A stretch of 64,000 nucleotides of DNA from Winogradskyella sp. (GTDB lineage: Bacteria; Bacteroidota; Bacteroidia; Flavobacteriales; Flavobacteriaceae): positions 1 through 64,000 of the forward strand of contig NZ_JABSSU010000007.1 of assembly GCF_013213835.1 (NCBI RefSeq), given 5' to 3'. Shown here piece by piece: positions 16,765 to 24,918 of this stretch. Below the pieces are notes generated by a model. The model ran no database searches. It was not told the origin of the DNA and worked only from the letters and a program-made list of their open reading frames with translations. Position 1 is the stretch's first letter. Each line of letters starts with the position of its first letter. The position numbers were made by a program, and so were the translations under genes.

Positions 16765-19700
16765 CTAATTCAATTTATACATTACATCTTGTGCTTCGAG
16801 CTCTTTTAGTAGCTCTTGAGAGATTTTTACCTTTTGTTTTCTACTTGGCATTGTAATTTTTAGTTTTTCGGAATTGTCATACACCAAAAAATTTAATGTA
16901 TTATTTCCGTCGTGCATTCTAAATAAATCTTGAAGTTGAAGAATCGTATCTTTTTCTAATTCATCTATATTTAATTGAATGGATAGTTTCTTAGCATAAG
17001 TATCCATGACATCATGCAACAACTGAAAATTGTTGAACTGAATTCTTGGATCACCTTTTTTACCAGTGTCGCGATTTGTCCAGCCTTCTTTTACAAATGC
17101 TCTTACATAAACAAATGAATTTTGAACCAAGAAATGCCTGTGCTTTAAATAATCTTCACCAAAGATTCTGAACTCAAAACTATCGGTATAATCTTCAATG
17201 GAAAATGCAGCCCAACCTTTGCCTTGTTTACTTACACGATGTTGCACATCTGTTACTACTCCACCAAAAGTGATTTCCCTATTAAGAACAGCTTCCAAAT
17301 TATTAAATACTGAAATGTTTCCATTACAGAAGGTTCGCATTTCAATTTTAAAATCGTCTAACGGATGACCCGAAATATAAATCCCTACAACCTCTTTTTC
17401 TCTTGAAAGCTTCTCCATGGTTCCCCAATCCTCTGATGGCGGCACTTGTGGCTCTGCTATTGTGACTCCACTTGCTTCACCAAATAGGCTTACCTGGGCA
17501 GAGTTTTCATTTTCCTGATGCTTTGCACCATATTTCATTGCCTTTTCTAAAAAGGTAATACCATCACCATCATGAGCAAAATATTGTGCTCTGTGCGTGC
17601 CTTCAAAACAGTCAAAACCGCCAGCATATGCTAATCCTTCGAACGATTTTTTGTTTGCCGCTCTTAAATCTACACGCTTTGCTAAATCGAAAATAGACTT
17701 GTAATTCCCACCTTCTTTTCTATTCTCTACGATGGTTTTTACTGCGCCATGACCAACACCTTTTATGGCTCCCATTCCGAATCTAACCGCATTGTCTTGG
17801 TTTACCGAAAACTTGTAATAACTTTCATTAACACTTGGCCCTAATACTGGTAAACGCATACGTTTGCATTCTTCCATAAAGAAGGTTACCAATTTAATAT
17901 CGTTCATGTTATTAGACAGTACAGCTGCCATATATTCTGCTGGATAATGCGCTTTTAAATATGCTGTTTGGTAAGCAATCCAAGCGTAACATGTTGAATG
18001 CGATTTGTTAAATGCATAACTCGCAAAAGCTTCCCAATCTTTCCAGATTTTTTCAAGCTTTTTTCTGTCCATACCTTTGGCTTCAGCTTGGTCTAAAAAC
18101 TTAGGCTTCATTTTATCTAGTACAGCCTTTTGCTTTTTACCCATTGCTTTTCTCAAAACATCAGCTTCACCTTTGGTAAAATCTGCTAGTTTTTGAGATA
18201 ATAACATTACTTGCTCTTGGTATACAGTAATGCCGTAGGTTTCTTCAAGATATTCTTCCAATTCTGGCAAATCATAAATGATTTCTTCTTTACCATGTTT
18301 ACGATTAATAAAACTTGGAATATATTCTAAAGGTCCCGGACGATACAAGGCATTCATGGCGATAAGGTCAGCAAAAACAGTTGGCTTTAAATGCTTCATG
18401 TGCTTTTGCATTCCGGGTGATTCGTATTGGAAAATCCCAACCGTTTCACCTCTTTGGAATAACGCATAGGTTTCTTCATCATCCAACGGAAAATTCTCTG
18501 GGTCTAGCACAATGCCATGCTTCGCCTTTACAATCTTAACTGTATCTTTAATTAACGTCAAGGTCTTTAATCCAAGGAAATCCATCTTCAACAGACCAGC
18601 ACTTTCTACAACTGAGTTATCAAACTGCGTGACGTATAAATCTGAATCCTTTGCAACAGAAACAGGTACATAATTGGTAATATCGCCTGGTGTAATAATT
18701 ACACCACAGGCGTGAATACCTGTATTTCTTACTGAACCTTCTAAAACTCGTGCTTGATTTACGGTTTCTGCTTGTAAATCGCTACCATCAGAAATATTAA
18801 GTAGTTCATTTACTTTATCTAGTTCTTCAGCCCTAAACTTTGCTGCTAATTCTTTTTCACTCTTGCCAAAAATCTTTCCAAGCTTAGACATATTCGGAAT
18901 TAACTTCGCAATATGGTCAGCTTCATTAAGCGGCAAATCGAGCACGCGCGCGGTATCTCTAATTGAAGATTTAGCCGCCATAGTACCATAAGTGATAATC
19001 TGAGCTACTTGATTTGCACCATATTTATCAATTACATACTGCATAACACGACCACGACCTTCATCATCAAAATCGATATCAATATCTGGCATACTCACAC
19101 GGTCAGGATTTAAGAAACGCTCAAAAAGTAAATCGTACTTAATTGGGTCTATATTGGTAATCCAGAGACAATACGCTACCACAGAACCTGCAGCAGAACC
19201 ACGACCTGGCCCAACAGAAACATCCATTTTTCTGGCTTCGCGAATAAAGTCTTCTACAATTAAGAAGTAACCTGGATAACCTGTGTTTTCTATAGTTTGA
19301 AGTTCAAAATCTAGACGCTCTTCTATAGCTGGTGTAATTTCGCCATAACGCTTTTTAGCACCTTCATAAGTGAGATGTCTTAAGTACGCATTCTCACCGC
19401 GCTTTCCTCCATCTTTTTCATCATCTTCATGCTTAAATTCCTCAGGAATATCGAAAGCTGGAAGTAAAACATCTCTGGCCAATTCAAAAGGTTGAATCTT
19501 ATCAACGACTTCTTGAATATTAACAATCGCTTCAGGAACATCTCTGAATAAAGCCTTCATTTCTTCTGAAGACTTAAAATAGTATTCTTGGTTTGGTAAA
19601 CCATAGCGGTAACCACGTCCACGACCTATTGGCGTCGCTTGCTTTTCACCATCTTTTACACACAATAAAATATCATGGGCATTTGCATTTTCTTGAGCTA

Positions 19701-21153
19701 CGTAATAGGTATTATTCGTTGCTACCAATTTTACATTATGCTTTCTCGCAAACTGAATTAAGACTTGATTGACACGATTTTCATCTTCTTGATTGTGACG
19801 CATTAACTCAATATACAAGTCATCACCAAAGGTGTCTTTCCACCACAACAACGCTTCTTCAGCTTGGTTTTCACCAATGTTCAATACCTTACTTGGTACT
19901 TCGCCATAAAGGTTTCCTGTTAAACAAATAAGATCTTCTTTGTATTGTTCAATAAGCTGTCTATCAATCCTTGGTACATAATAGAAACCATCAGTAAAAG
20001 CTGCTGAAGATAATTTGGCTAAATTATGATAGCCTTTTTTGTTTTTAGCTAATAGTACGATTTGATAACCGTTATCTTTTCGAGTTTTATCTTGGTGGTT
20101 TTCACAGACAAAAAACTCACATCCAATAATTGGTGTAATTAATTTTCCTTTTTTCTCTTCACCATTTTCTTCTGCCTCTGCGTGTTGGGCTTTTATTTTT
20201 TTATTGTGACCTGAAACTGCTTGCACAAAGTGAAAAGCACCCATCATATTACCATGGTCGGTTAATGCAACAGCTGGCATATTTTCGCTTGCCGCAGCAT
20301 TCACCAAATCATTAATACTTATAGTAGATTGAAGAATTGAAAATTGACTGTGATTATGCAAATGGACAAAATCAACTTCAGAGAGTTTTGCAACTGCTTC
20401 AGTATCTGTTTCAATGGTATCACTAGCAGATTGTTGCTCTTTCTGAAGACGTTCATTAATCTTAGCACTTGCACGTTTTAGATTAATGTGTTTTAAACCT
20501 ATGAGTTGAATTACCTCTGGATTCTCTTGAGAAAATTGTTCAAAATAATCTGGTTGAACATCGAGTTGTTCTTTAGTGTACTCTTGTCGTCTTATTAATT
20601 CTAAGAAACAACGAGTTGTCGCCTCAACATCCGCTGTTGCATTGTGCGCTTCAGCAAATGGCTGATTGAATAAAAACTGATGTAACTCTGTTAAGGTTGG
20701 TAGTTTAAATTTTCCTCCTCGACCACCAGGAATCTGACATAAAGTGGCTGTATGCTCTGTACACGTATCTAATACTGGTAATTCTTGTAATGGGTTTGCA
20801 ACATCTTCGCGTACAAACTCAGCACCCATAATATTAACATCGAAGCCTACATTCTGTCCTACTACAAACTTAGTCTTAGATAAAGCAATATTGAATTTCT
20901 CTAAAACCTTTTGCAACGAAATACCTTGTTCTTGAGCTAACTCGGTTGAAATACCGTGAATTTTTTCTGCATCATAAGGAATATTGAAGCCTTCTGGCTT
21001 TATCAAATAATCTTGATGCTCAATACAATTTCCCATAGCATCATGCAGCTGCCATGCAATCTGTATCGCTCTTGGCCAATTATCTGTATCTGTAATTGGT
21101 GCATCCCAGCGCTTTGGTAAACCCGTTGTTTCGGTATCAAATATTAAATACAT
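16765..21153 (-). CDS. dnaE: DNA polymerase III alpha subunit with N-terminal proofreading exonuclease
   Basis: 1462 residues. The first 190 form a DnaQ-like DEDDh exonuclease with all five residues visible: Asp-6 and Glu-8 (FDTETTG), Asp-105 (VGFDVN), His-170 and Asp-175 (HNATADVE). A PHP domain starts near 262 (HLHNHSQFSIL, LTDHGNMMG). The polymerase palm follows with catalytic acidic residues in PDIDIDFDDEGR, then the helix-hairpin-helix region and a C-terminal OB fold (ITFGGVVTDVQHRV). It is the replicative polymerase of the DnaE1 class. Fusion of proofreading activity to alpha replaces or supplements a separate epsilon subunit. Confidence 0.95.
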   Translation of the reverse strand: MYLIFDTETTGLPKRWDAPITDTDNWPRAIQIAWQLHDAMGNCIEHQDYLIKPEGFNIPYDAEKIHGISTELAQEQGISLQKVLEKFNIALSKTKFVVGQNVGFDVNIMGAEFVREDVANPLQELPVLDTCTEHTATLCQIPGGRGGKFKLPTLTELHQFLFNQPFAEAHNATADVEATTRCFLELIRRQEYTKEQLDVQPDYFEQFSQENPEVIQLIGLKHINLKRASAKINERLQKEQQSASDTIETDTEAVAKLSEVDFVHLHNHSQFSILQSTISINDLVNAAASENMPAVALTDHGNMMGAFHFVQAVSGHNKKIKAQHAEAEENGEEKKGKLITPIIGCEFFVCENHQDKTRKDNGYQIVLLAKNKKGYHNLAKLSSAAFTDGFYYVPRIDRQLIEQYKEDLICLTGNLYGEVPSKVLNIGENQAEEALLWWKDTFGDDLYIELMRHNQEDENRVNQVLIQFARKHNVKLVATNNTYYVAQENANAHDILLCVKDGEKQATPIGRGRGYRYGLPNQEYYFKSSEEMKALFRDVPEAIVNIQEVVDKIQPFELARDVLLPAFDIPEEFKHEDDEKDGGKRGENAYLRHLTYEGAKKRYGEITPAIEERLDFELQTIENTGYPGYFLIVEDFIREARKMDVSVGPGRGSAAGSVVAYCLWITNIDPIKYDLLFERFLNPDRVSMPDIDIDFDDEGRGRVMQYVIDKYGANQVAQIITYGTMAAKSSIRDTARVLDLPLNEADHIAKLIPNMSKLGKIFGKSEKELAAKFRAEELDKVNELLNISDGSDLQAETVNQARVLEGSVRNTGIHACGVIITPGDITNYVPVSVAKDSDLYVTQFDNSVVESAGLLKMDFLGLKTLTLIKDTVKIVKAKHGIVLDPENFPLDDEETYALFQRGETVGIFQYESPGMQKHMKHLKPTVFADLIAMNALYRPGPLEYIPSFINRKHGKEEIIYDLPELEEYLEETYGITVYQEQVMLLSQKLADFTKGEADVLRKAMGKKQKAVLDKMKPKFLDQAEAKGMDRKKLEKIWKDWEAFASYAFNKSHSTCYAWIAYQTAYLKAHYPAEYMAAVLSNNMNDIKLVTFFMEECKRMRLPVLGPSVNESYYKFSVNQDNAVRFGMGAIKGVGHGAVKTIVENRKEGGNYKSIFDLAKRVDLRAANKKSFEGLAYAGGFDCFEGTHRAQYFAHDGDGITFLEKAMKYGAKHQENENSAQVSLFGEASGVTIAEPQVPPSEDWGTMEKLSREKEVVGIYISGHPLDDFKIEMRTFCNGNISVFNNLEAVLNREITFGGVVTDVQHRVSKQGKGWAAFSIEDYTDSFEFRIFGEDYLKHRHFLVQNSFVYVRAFVKEGWTNRDTGKKGDPRIQFNNFQLLHDVMDTYAKKLSIQLNIDELEKDTILQLQDLFRMHDGNNTLNFLVYDNSEKLKITMPSRKQKVKISQELLKELEAQDVMYKLN

Positions 21154-21237
21154 AAAATCGTCTTGAGGTAGAAAATCGAAACATTAAAATTAATAAATAA
21201 TGCTTCTTTTCAGAAATGAAGTTATAAACAGTTTTAA

Positions 21238-21268
21238 ACAAACAAAACCCCAAGCATTATGCTTAGGG
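21238..21268 (-). terminator. Terminator after the DUF6252/TSP3 lipoprotein
   Basis: On the minus strand CCCTAAGC (21268-21261) pairs with GCTTGGGG (21255-21248), with a T-rich run (TTTTGTTTG) after it. Confidence 0.8.
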
Positions 21269-21293
21269 TCTTCAATATTATTTGCTGTGATTA

Positions 21294-22601
21294 CTACGCT
21301 TGAAGATAATCTGGAACACCATCCATATCAGAATCTAAAGCATCTGCTGGATCACCATCAGCGTTAGGATCTGCATTTTCGTCTATAGTTAAAATGCCAT
21401 CATCATCGTCATCATTATCTAAATAATCTAAAGTACCATCACTATCGGTATCTCCTGTTTCAAAAACAGTAAATAATCCATCATTATCATCATCATTATC
21501 TAAGTAATCTGCATCACCATCACTATCGGTATCTGCAGGATTCCCATCCATATCTACTTGAATTTCGTCCACAGTTGGTACTCCATCTCCATCATCATCA
21601 TTATCTTGATAATTTGGTGTACCATCACCATCCGTATCATCGTTATCTAAATCACCATCACCATTAAAATCTTCAAAAACATCAGGAACACCATCACCAT
21701 CAGTATCTGAACAGTTTAATCCATCAATCACCGTTTGGATAGATCCATCTTCGTCACCACAATATTCAATTTGCTCCTGTAAATAAAACTGGTATTGGGC
21801 ACATAACTGAATGTAAGTCCCTAATGTAGCATTCGCAAACTCAGTTTGAGCTACATTACTATTTGCATTAGCAAAAAAGCACGGAAAAGTGCAAGTACCT
21901 AATAAATCAATTTGATCTTGTATGGCTCTATCAACATCACCACAATAACTACGTTGCTCGTTTAGTGCTGCTATGTAAGCATTACATGCAGCTTCAAAAG
22001 CATCGCTGTTTATAAATCCATTTGCTTCTGGTTGACTTGCTACACTATATGATGTTGCTGCAATTGTAGTTTCCATCTCCTTGTCCTCGCATGTAATTGG
22101 ATCAGCAGGTATTGTACCAGTTAATATTGGAACTCTGTAAAAAACACCTCTCGTCACAGCAATAGAATTCAAACCTGATGCATCAAAAGCTCCAAAAGAA
22201 AATGTACCCGTTAACGTACCACTTACAATATCTATTTCATCAATAATTATTTGCCCATACTCTGGATTAACAGGATTCGCAGGATCTGGATTAGGTTCTG
22301 GGTTATTATTTGTACTATAAAATGCACCAAAACCATTATCGTATTGCGCTTCTGTTGTATTAACATCACCAACAGTAAAAGTTCTTTCAACAACTGAAGG
22401 CACCTTAAGATTTATAGTTTCTCCGTTTCTAGTTCCAGTAATAGTTAAAAAACCATTTGCATCTATACTTGCAGAAAAGCCATTAGCACGCCAGATTTGC
22501 TGCTCTAAATCACCCTGAAACGCAGGTGAATTAAACTGAACTTCATCTCCACAACTAAATACCGTTAATAGAACGAAAGATAAGAGGATTAGTTTTTTCA
22601 T
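21294..22601 (-). CDS. Lipoprotein with DUF6252-like domain and calcium-binding TSP3 repeats
   Basis: 435 residues with a lipobox (LLTVFSC, Cys-17). Residues about 30-160 resemble DUF6252 (IWRANGFSASIDANGFLTI). A middle part has two related Cys-containing units: EQRSYCGDVDRAIQDQIDLL and EQIEYCGDEDGSIQTVIDGL, each followed by a second Cys. The last 130 residues are a run of thrombospondin type-3-like D-x-D-x-D-G repeats (DTDGDGVPD, DNDDDGDGV) that should bind Ca2+. It is probably anchored in the outer membrane; function is unknown. It is bounded by a terminator downstream and a possible promoter upstream. Confidence 0.85.
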   Translation of the reverse strand: MKKLILLSFVLLTVFSCGDEVQFNSPAFQGDLEQQIWRANGFSASIDANGFLTITGTRNGETINLKVPSVVERTFTVGDVNTTEAQYDNGFGAFYSTNNNPEPNPDPANPVNPEYGQIIIDEIDIVSGTLTGTFSFGAFDASGLNSIAVTRGVFYRVPILTGTIPADPITCEDKEMETTIAATSYSVASQPEANGFINSDAFEAACNAYIAALNEQRSYCGDVDRAIQDQIDLLGTCTFPCFFANANSNVAQTEFANATLGTYIQLCAQYQFYLQEQIEYCGDEDGSIQTVIDGLNCSDTDGDGVPDVFEDFNGDGDLDNDDTDGDGTPNYQDNDDDGDGVPTVDEIQVDMDGNPADTDSDGDADYLDNDDDNDGLFTVFETGDTDSDGTLDYLDNDDDDDGILTIDENADPNADGDPADALDSDMDGVPDYLQA

Positions 22602-22626
22602 ATTTTTATTAAATAGTAGCTAGTTT

Positions 22627-22653
22627 CAAATATAACGAAACAAGAATTCCAAA
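22627..22653 (-). promoter_or_regulatory. Possible promoter of the TSP3 lipoprotein gene
   Basis: On the minus strand TATATTTG (22634-22627) fits the -7 box; a TTTG lies at 22653-22650, but the 15-nt spacer is shorter than usual. Confidence 0.4.
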
Positions 22654-22740
22654 AGTATAATAATTTTTCATTCTACATCATATATTTGGCATTACTATTA
22701 GCCAAAAACACCTTTCTTTTAGTTAATCTGACTAAAAGCC

Positions 22741-22769
22741 TTGAGAATTAAAAATTTATACTATCTTTG
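22741..22769 (+). promoter_or_regulatory. Promoter of rpsP (Bacteroidota type)
   Basis: TTG at 22741-22743, an 18-nt spacer, then TATCTTTG at 22762-22769. Transcription should start near 22776, giving a 40-nt leader that contains the hairpin at 22787-22801. Confidence 0.8.
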
Positions 22770-22786
22770 CGCCCTCATTAATAACA

Positions 22787-22801
22787 GAGGTCGAGAACCT
22801 C
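22787..22801 (+). promoter_or_regulatory. Hairpin in the rpsP leader
   Basis: GAGGT and ACCTC form a 5-bp stem closing a 5-nt loop (CGAGA), 15 nt before the rpsP ATG. Ribosomal-protein leaders often carry feedback sites; a flavobacterial S16 leader element has been described as far as I recall, but I cannot confirm that this matches it. Confidence 0.4.
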
Positions 22802-22815
22802 ATTAATTAATTATT

Positions 22816-23310
22816 ATGCCTGTAAAAATTAGATTACAAAGACACGGTAAAAAAGGAAAACCTTATTACTGGATCGTAGCTGCGGATTCTCGCGCTAAAA
22901 GAGATGGTAAATACCTAGAAAAATTAGGTGCTTACAACCCAAACACAAATCCTGCAACAATTAACTTAGATGTTGATGGCGCCGTAAAGTGGTTAAACAA
23001 TGGTGCACAACCAACTGACACTGCAAGAGCTATCTTATCTTACAAAGGTGCTTTACTAAAAAAGCATTTAGCTGGTGGTGTTAAAAAAGGTGCTTTAACT
23101 GAAGAGCAAGCTGAAGCTAAATTCAACGCTTGGTTAGAAGAAAAAGCTGCTAAAGTACAAGCAAAAGCTGACGGTTTAACAAAAGTAGATGCTGACGCTA
23201 AAGCTAAAGCATTAGAAGCAGAAAAAGCTGTTAACGAAGCTCGTATTGCTGCTAACGCACCTGTTGTTGAAGAAGTTGCTGAAGAAACGGCTTCTAACGA
23301 AGAAGAATAA
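22816..23310 (+). CDS. rpsP: 30S ribosomal protein S16
   Basis: 164 residues. The first 85 or so are the conserved S16 core ([44 protein letters not shown]). An Ala/Lys/Glu-rich tail of about 75 residues then extends it well beyond the approximately 82 residues of E. coli S16; such tails are usual in Bacteroidota. It has its own promoter, a leader hairpin and a downstream terminator. rimM follows, as in many bacteria. Confidence 0.97.
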   Translation: MPVKIRLQRHGKKGKPYYWIVAADSRAKRDGKYLEKLGAYNPNTNPATINLDVDGAVKWLNNGAQPTDTARAILSYKGALLKKHLAGGVKKGALTEEQAEAKFNAWLEEKAAKVQAKADGLTKVDADAKAKALEAEKAVNEARIAANAPVVEEVAEETASNEEE

Positions 23311-23331
23311 AAAATTTATTTTTATACTTTT

Positions 23332-23361
23332 AAACCCTGGCCGAAGCGTCAGGGTTTTTTT
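23332..23361 (+). terminator. Terminator between rpsP and rimM
   Basis: AAACCCTG (23332-23339) pairs with CAGGGTTT (23350-23357), followed by T residues. It would limit read-through from rpsP into rimM. Confidence 0.8.
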
Positions 23362-23408
23362 ATTCCCGAGAACATGGGATTTTTTTAAATCGTCATATTA
23401 ATTAAAAT

Positions 23409-23435
23409 AGATTCCTGCTTCCGCAGGAATGACAA
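23409..23435. repeat. Palindromic intergenic repeat (copy 1)
   Basis: AGATTCCTGCTTCCGCAGGA and following ATGACAA: an 8-bp perfect stem (ATTCCTGC/GCAGGAAT) with a 4-nt loop. A near-identical copy lies at 24015-24041. It ends 5 bp before the probable rimM start. Confidence 0.8.
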
Positions 23436-23440
23436 TTATT

Positions 23441-23968
23441 TTGAAAAAAGAAGATTGTTTTTACTTAGGTAAGATTGTAAAGAAATATAGTTTTAAAGGT
23501 GAACTTTTAGTCAAGCTAGATACAGATGAACCTGACCTATACGAAAATCTGGATGCCATCTTTTTAGATTTAAGAGGGAATCTAGTTCCTTTTTTTATTG
23601 AATCTTCTCAACTCCATAAATCAGATTTATTGAGATTAAAATTTGAAGATGTTGAAACAGAAGCTGACGCAGAAGCACTCATTAAATCAGAGTTGTATTT
23701 ACCATTAGAATTACTACCTAAACTTGAAGGTAATAAGTTCTATTTTCATGAAGTGATTGGTTTTACCATAACTGATGAAAACTTTGGTAAAGTTGGCATC
23801 ATTAAAACTGTAAATGATTCAACTGCACAAGCGTTATTTGAAGTTGATAGAGATGGTGTTGAAATCTTAATACCAATGAATGATGAGTTTATTGTTAAAG
23901 TAGATAGAGACAAAAAAACAGTTATTGTAAATACACCTGAAGGATTGATTGATCTTTATCTTGGGTGA
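23441..23968 (+). CDS. rimM: Ribosome maturation factor RimM
   Basis: About 175 residues. The N-terminal RimM domain (KEDCFYLGKIVKKYSFKGEL, VKLDTDEPDLY) is followed by a PRC-barrel (LYLPLELLPKL, YFHEVIGFTI, EILIPMNDEFI). RimM binds S19 and assists 16S rRNA processing and 30S maturation. I prefer the TTG at 23441, giving MKKEDCFYLG as in relatives; the ATG at 23429 lies inside the palindromic repeat and would add four non-conserved residues. It is separated from rpsP by a terminator, so it needs read-through or its own promoter. Confidence 0.92.
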   Translation: MKKEDCFYLGKIVKKYSFKGELLVKLDTDEPDLYENLDAIFLDLRGNLVPFFIESSQLHKSDLLRLKFEDVETEADAEALIKSELYLPLELLPKLEGNKFYFHEVIGFTITDENFGKVGIIKTVNDSTAQALFEVDRDGVEILIPMNDEFIVKVDRDKKTVIVNTPEGLIDLYLG

Positions 23969-24014
23969 AATTACAATAAACAAAATCCAAATTCCAAAAT
24001 GCAACATAAAATTT

Positions 24015-24041
24015 AGATTCCTGCCTTCGCAGGAATGACAA
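24015..24041. repeat. Palindromic intergenic repeat (copy 2)
   Basis: AGATTCCTGCCTTCGCAGGA plus ATGACAA, with the same ATTCCTGC/GCAGGAAT stem as copy 1. Only the loop differs (CTTC instead of TTCC). Confidence 0.8.
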
Positions 24042-24058
24042 AAGACAATTTAAAACTT

Positions 24059-24126
24059 GTCATTCTGAACTCGTTTCCGAATCTTTGTGTAAAACTTTAG
24101 AGATGCTGAAATACATTCAGCATGAC
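24059..24126. repeat. Double-hairpin intergenic repeat
   Basis: The outer arms GTCATTCTGAA and TTCAGCATGAC are inverted with one mismatch. Inside are two hairpins: ATTCTGAA with TTCCGAAT (one mismatch), and ATGCTGAA with TTCAGCAT (perfect, loop ATACA). This resembles REP-like elements common between flavobacterial genes. It ends 6 bp before the trmN6 ATG. Confidence 0.75.
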
Positions 24127-24132
24127 AGCAAA

Positions 24133-24846
24133 ATGAACAAGCCTTTCAAATTCAAACAATTCACCATTCAACAAGACCGATGTGCTATGAAAATTGGCAC
24201 TGATAGCGTTTTACTTGGTGCTTGGACATCAGTTAAGCATAATCCTTATTCAGTTTTAGATATTGGTGCTGGCACAGGTATTTTATCATTAATAATTGCA
24301 CAGCGTAGTTTTGCTGAACAGATTGAAGCTATAGAAATTGATGATAATGCGTTTGAGCAATGCTCAGAAAATTTTGAAAACTCACCATGGAATGACCGTT
24401 TGTTCTGTTACCATGCAGCTTTACTAGAATTTGTAGAGGAAGTTGATGATGCTTTTGACCTCATCATTTGTAATCCACCCTTTTATTCTGAAGACTATAA
24501 AACCAATGATGCTTCAAGAGATTTAGCAAGATTTAACGATGCTATGCCTTTTGAACACATCATCTATGCAGTTGCGCATTTACTTTCAGAAAACGGATTA
24601 TTTTCAATAGTTATTCCATATAAAGAAGAACAAAAACTTATTGATTTGGCTAAAAAGGTTGGACTTTCAGCAAAACGTATTTTGCATGTAAAAGGGAATC
24701 CGACAACTGATATTAAACGAAGTCTTATAGAATTTTCAGCTCAAGATTGCACTACCGAAATTAAAGAACTTATTATTGAAACTGGTCGCCATCAATACAC
24801 CGAAGATTACATCAATCTAACTAAGGACTTTTATCTTAAAATGTAA
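24133..24846 (+). CDS. trmN6: tRNA1(Val) (adenine-37-N6)-methyltransferase
   Basis: 237 residues. A Rossmann methyltransferase with the SAM motif LDIGAGTGILSL, the acidic EAIEIDDNA, and the N6-adenine catalytic motif NPPF (DLIICNPPFYS). The N-terminal FKFKQFTIQQDRCAMKIGTD is typical of YfiC/TrmN6. It methylates A37 in tRNA1(Val). I chose the ATG at 24133; an in-frame ATG at 24085 lies within the double-hairpin repeat and would add 16 unrelated residues. Confidence 0.9.
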   Translation: MNKPFKFKQFTIQQDRCAMKIGTDSVLLGAWTSVKHNPYSVLDIGAGTGILSLIIAQRSFAEQIEAIEIDDNAFEQCSENFENSPWNDRLFCYHAALLEFVEEVDDAFDLIICNPPFYSEDYKTNDASRDLARFNDAMPFEHIIYAVAHLLSENGLFSIVIPYKEEQKLIDLAKKVGLSAKRILHVKGNPTTDIKRSLIEFSAQDCTTEIKELIIETGRHQYTEDYINLTKDFYLKM

Positions 24847-24865
24847 ATTATACATGGTATTTATA

Positions 24866-24896
24866 TTGCCCAAAGAAAACGTTTTCGTTAATTTTG
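24866..24896 (+). promoter_or_regulatory. Promoter of acyl-CoA dehydrogenase with internal palindrome
   Basis: TTG (24866-24868), a 20-nt spacer, and TAATTTTG (24889-24896) match the Bacteroidota promoter. Within the spacer is the perfect palindrome GAAAACGTTTTC (24875-24886), with a central CG as in LacI-type operators. A repressor bound there would block transcription. Confidence 0.6.
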
Positions 24897-24918
24897 CTTT
24901 CATACTAAATAACTACAT

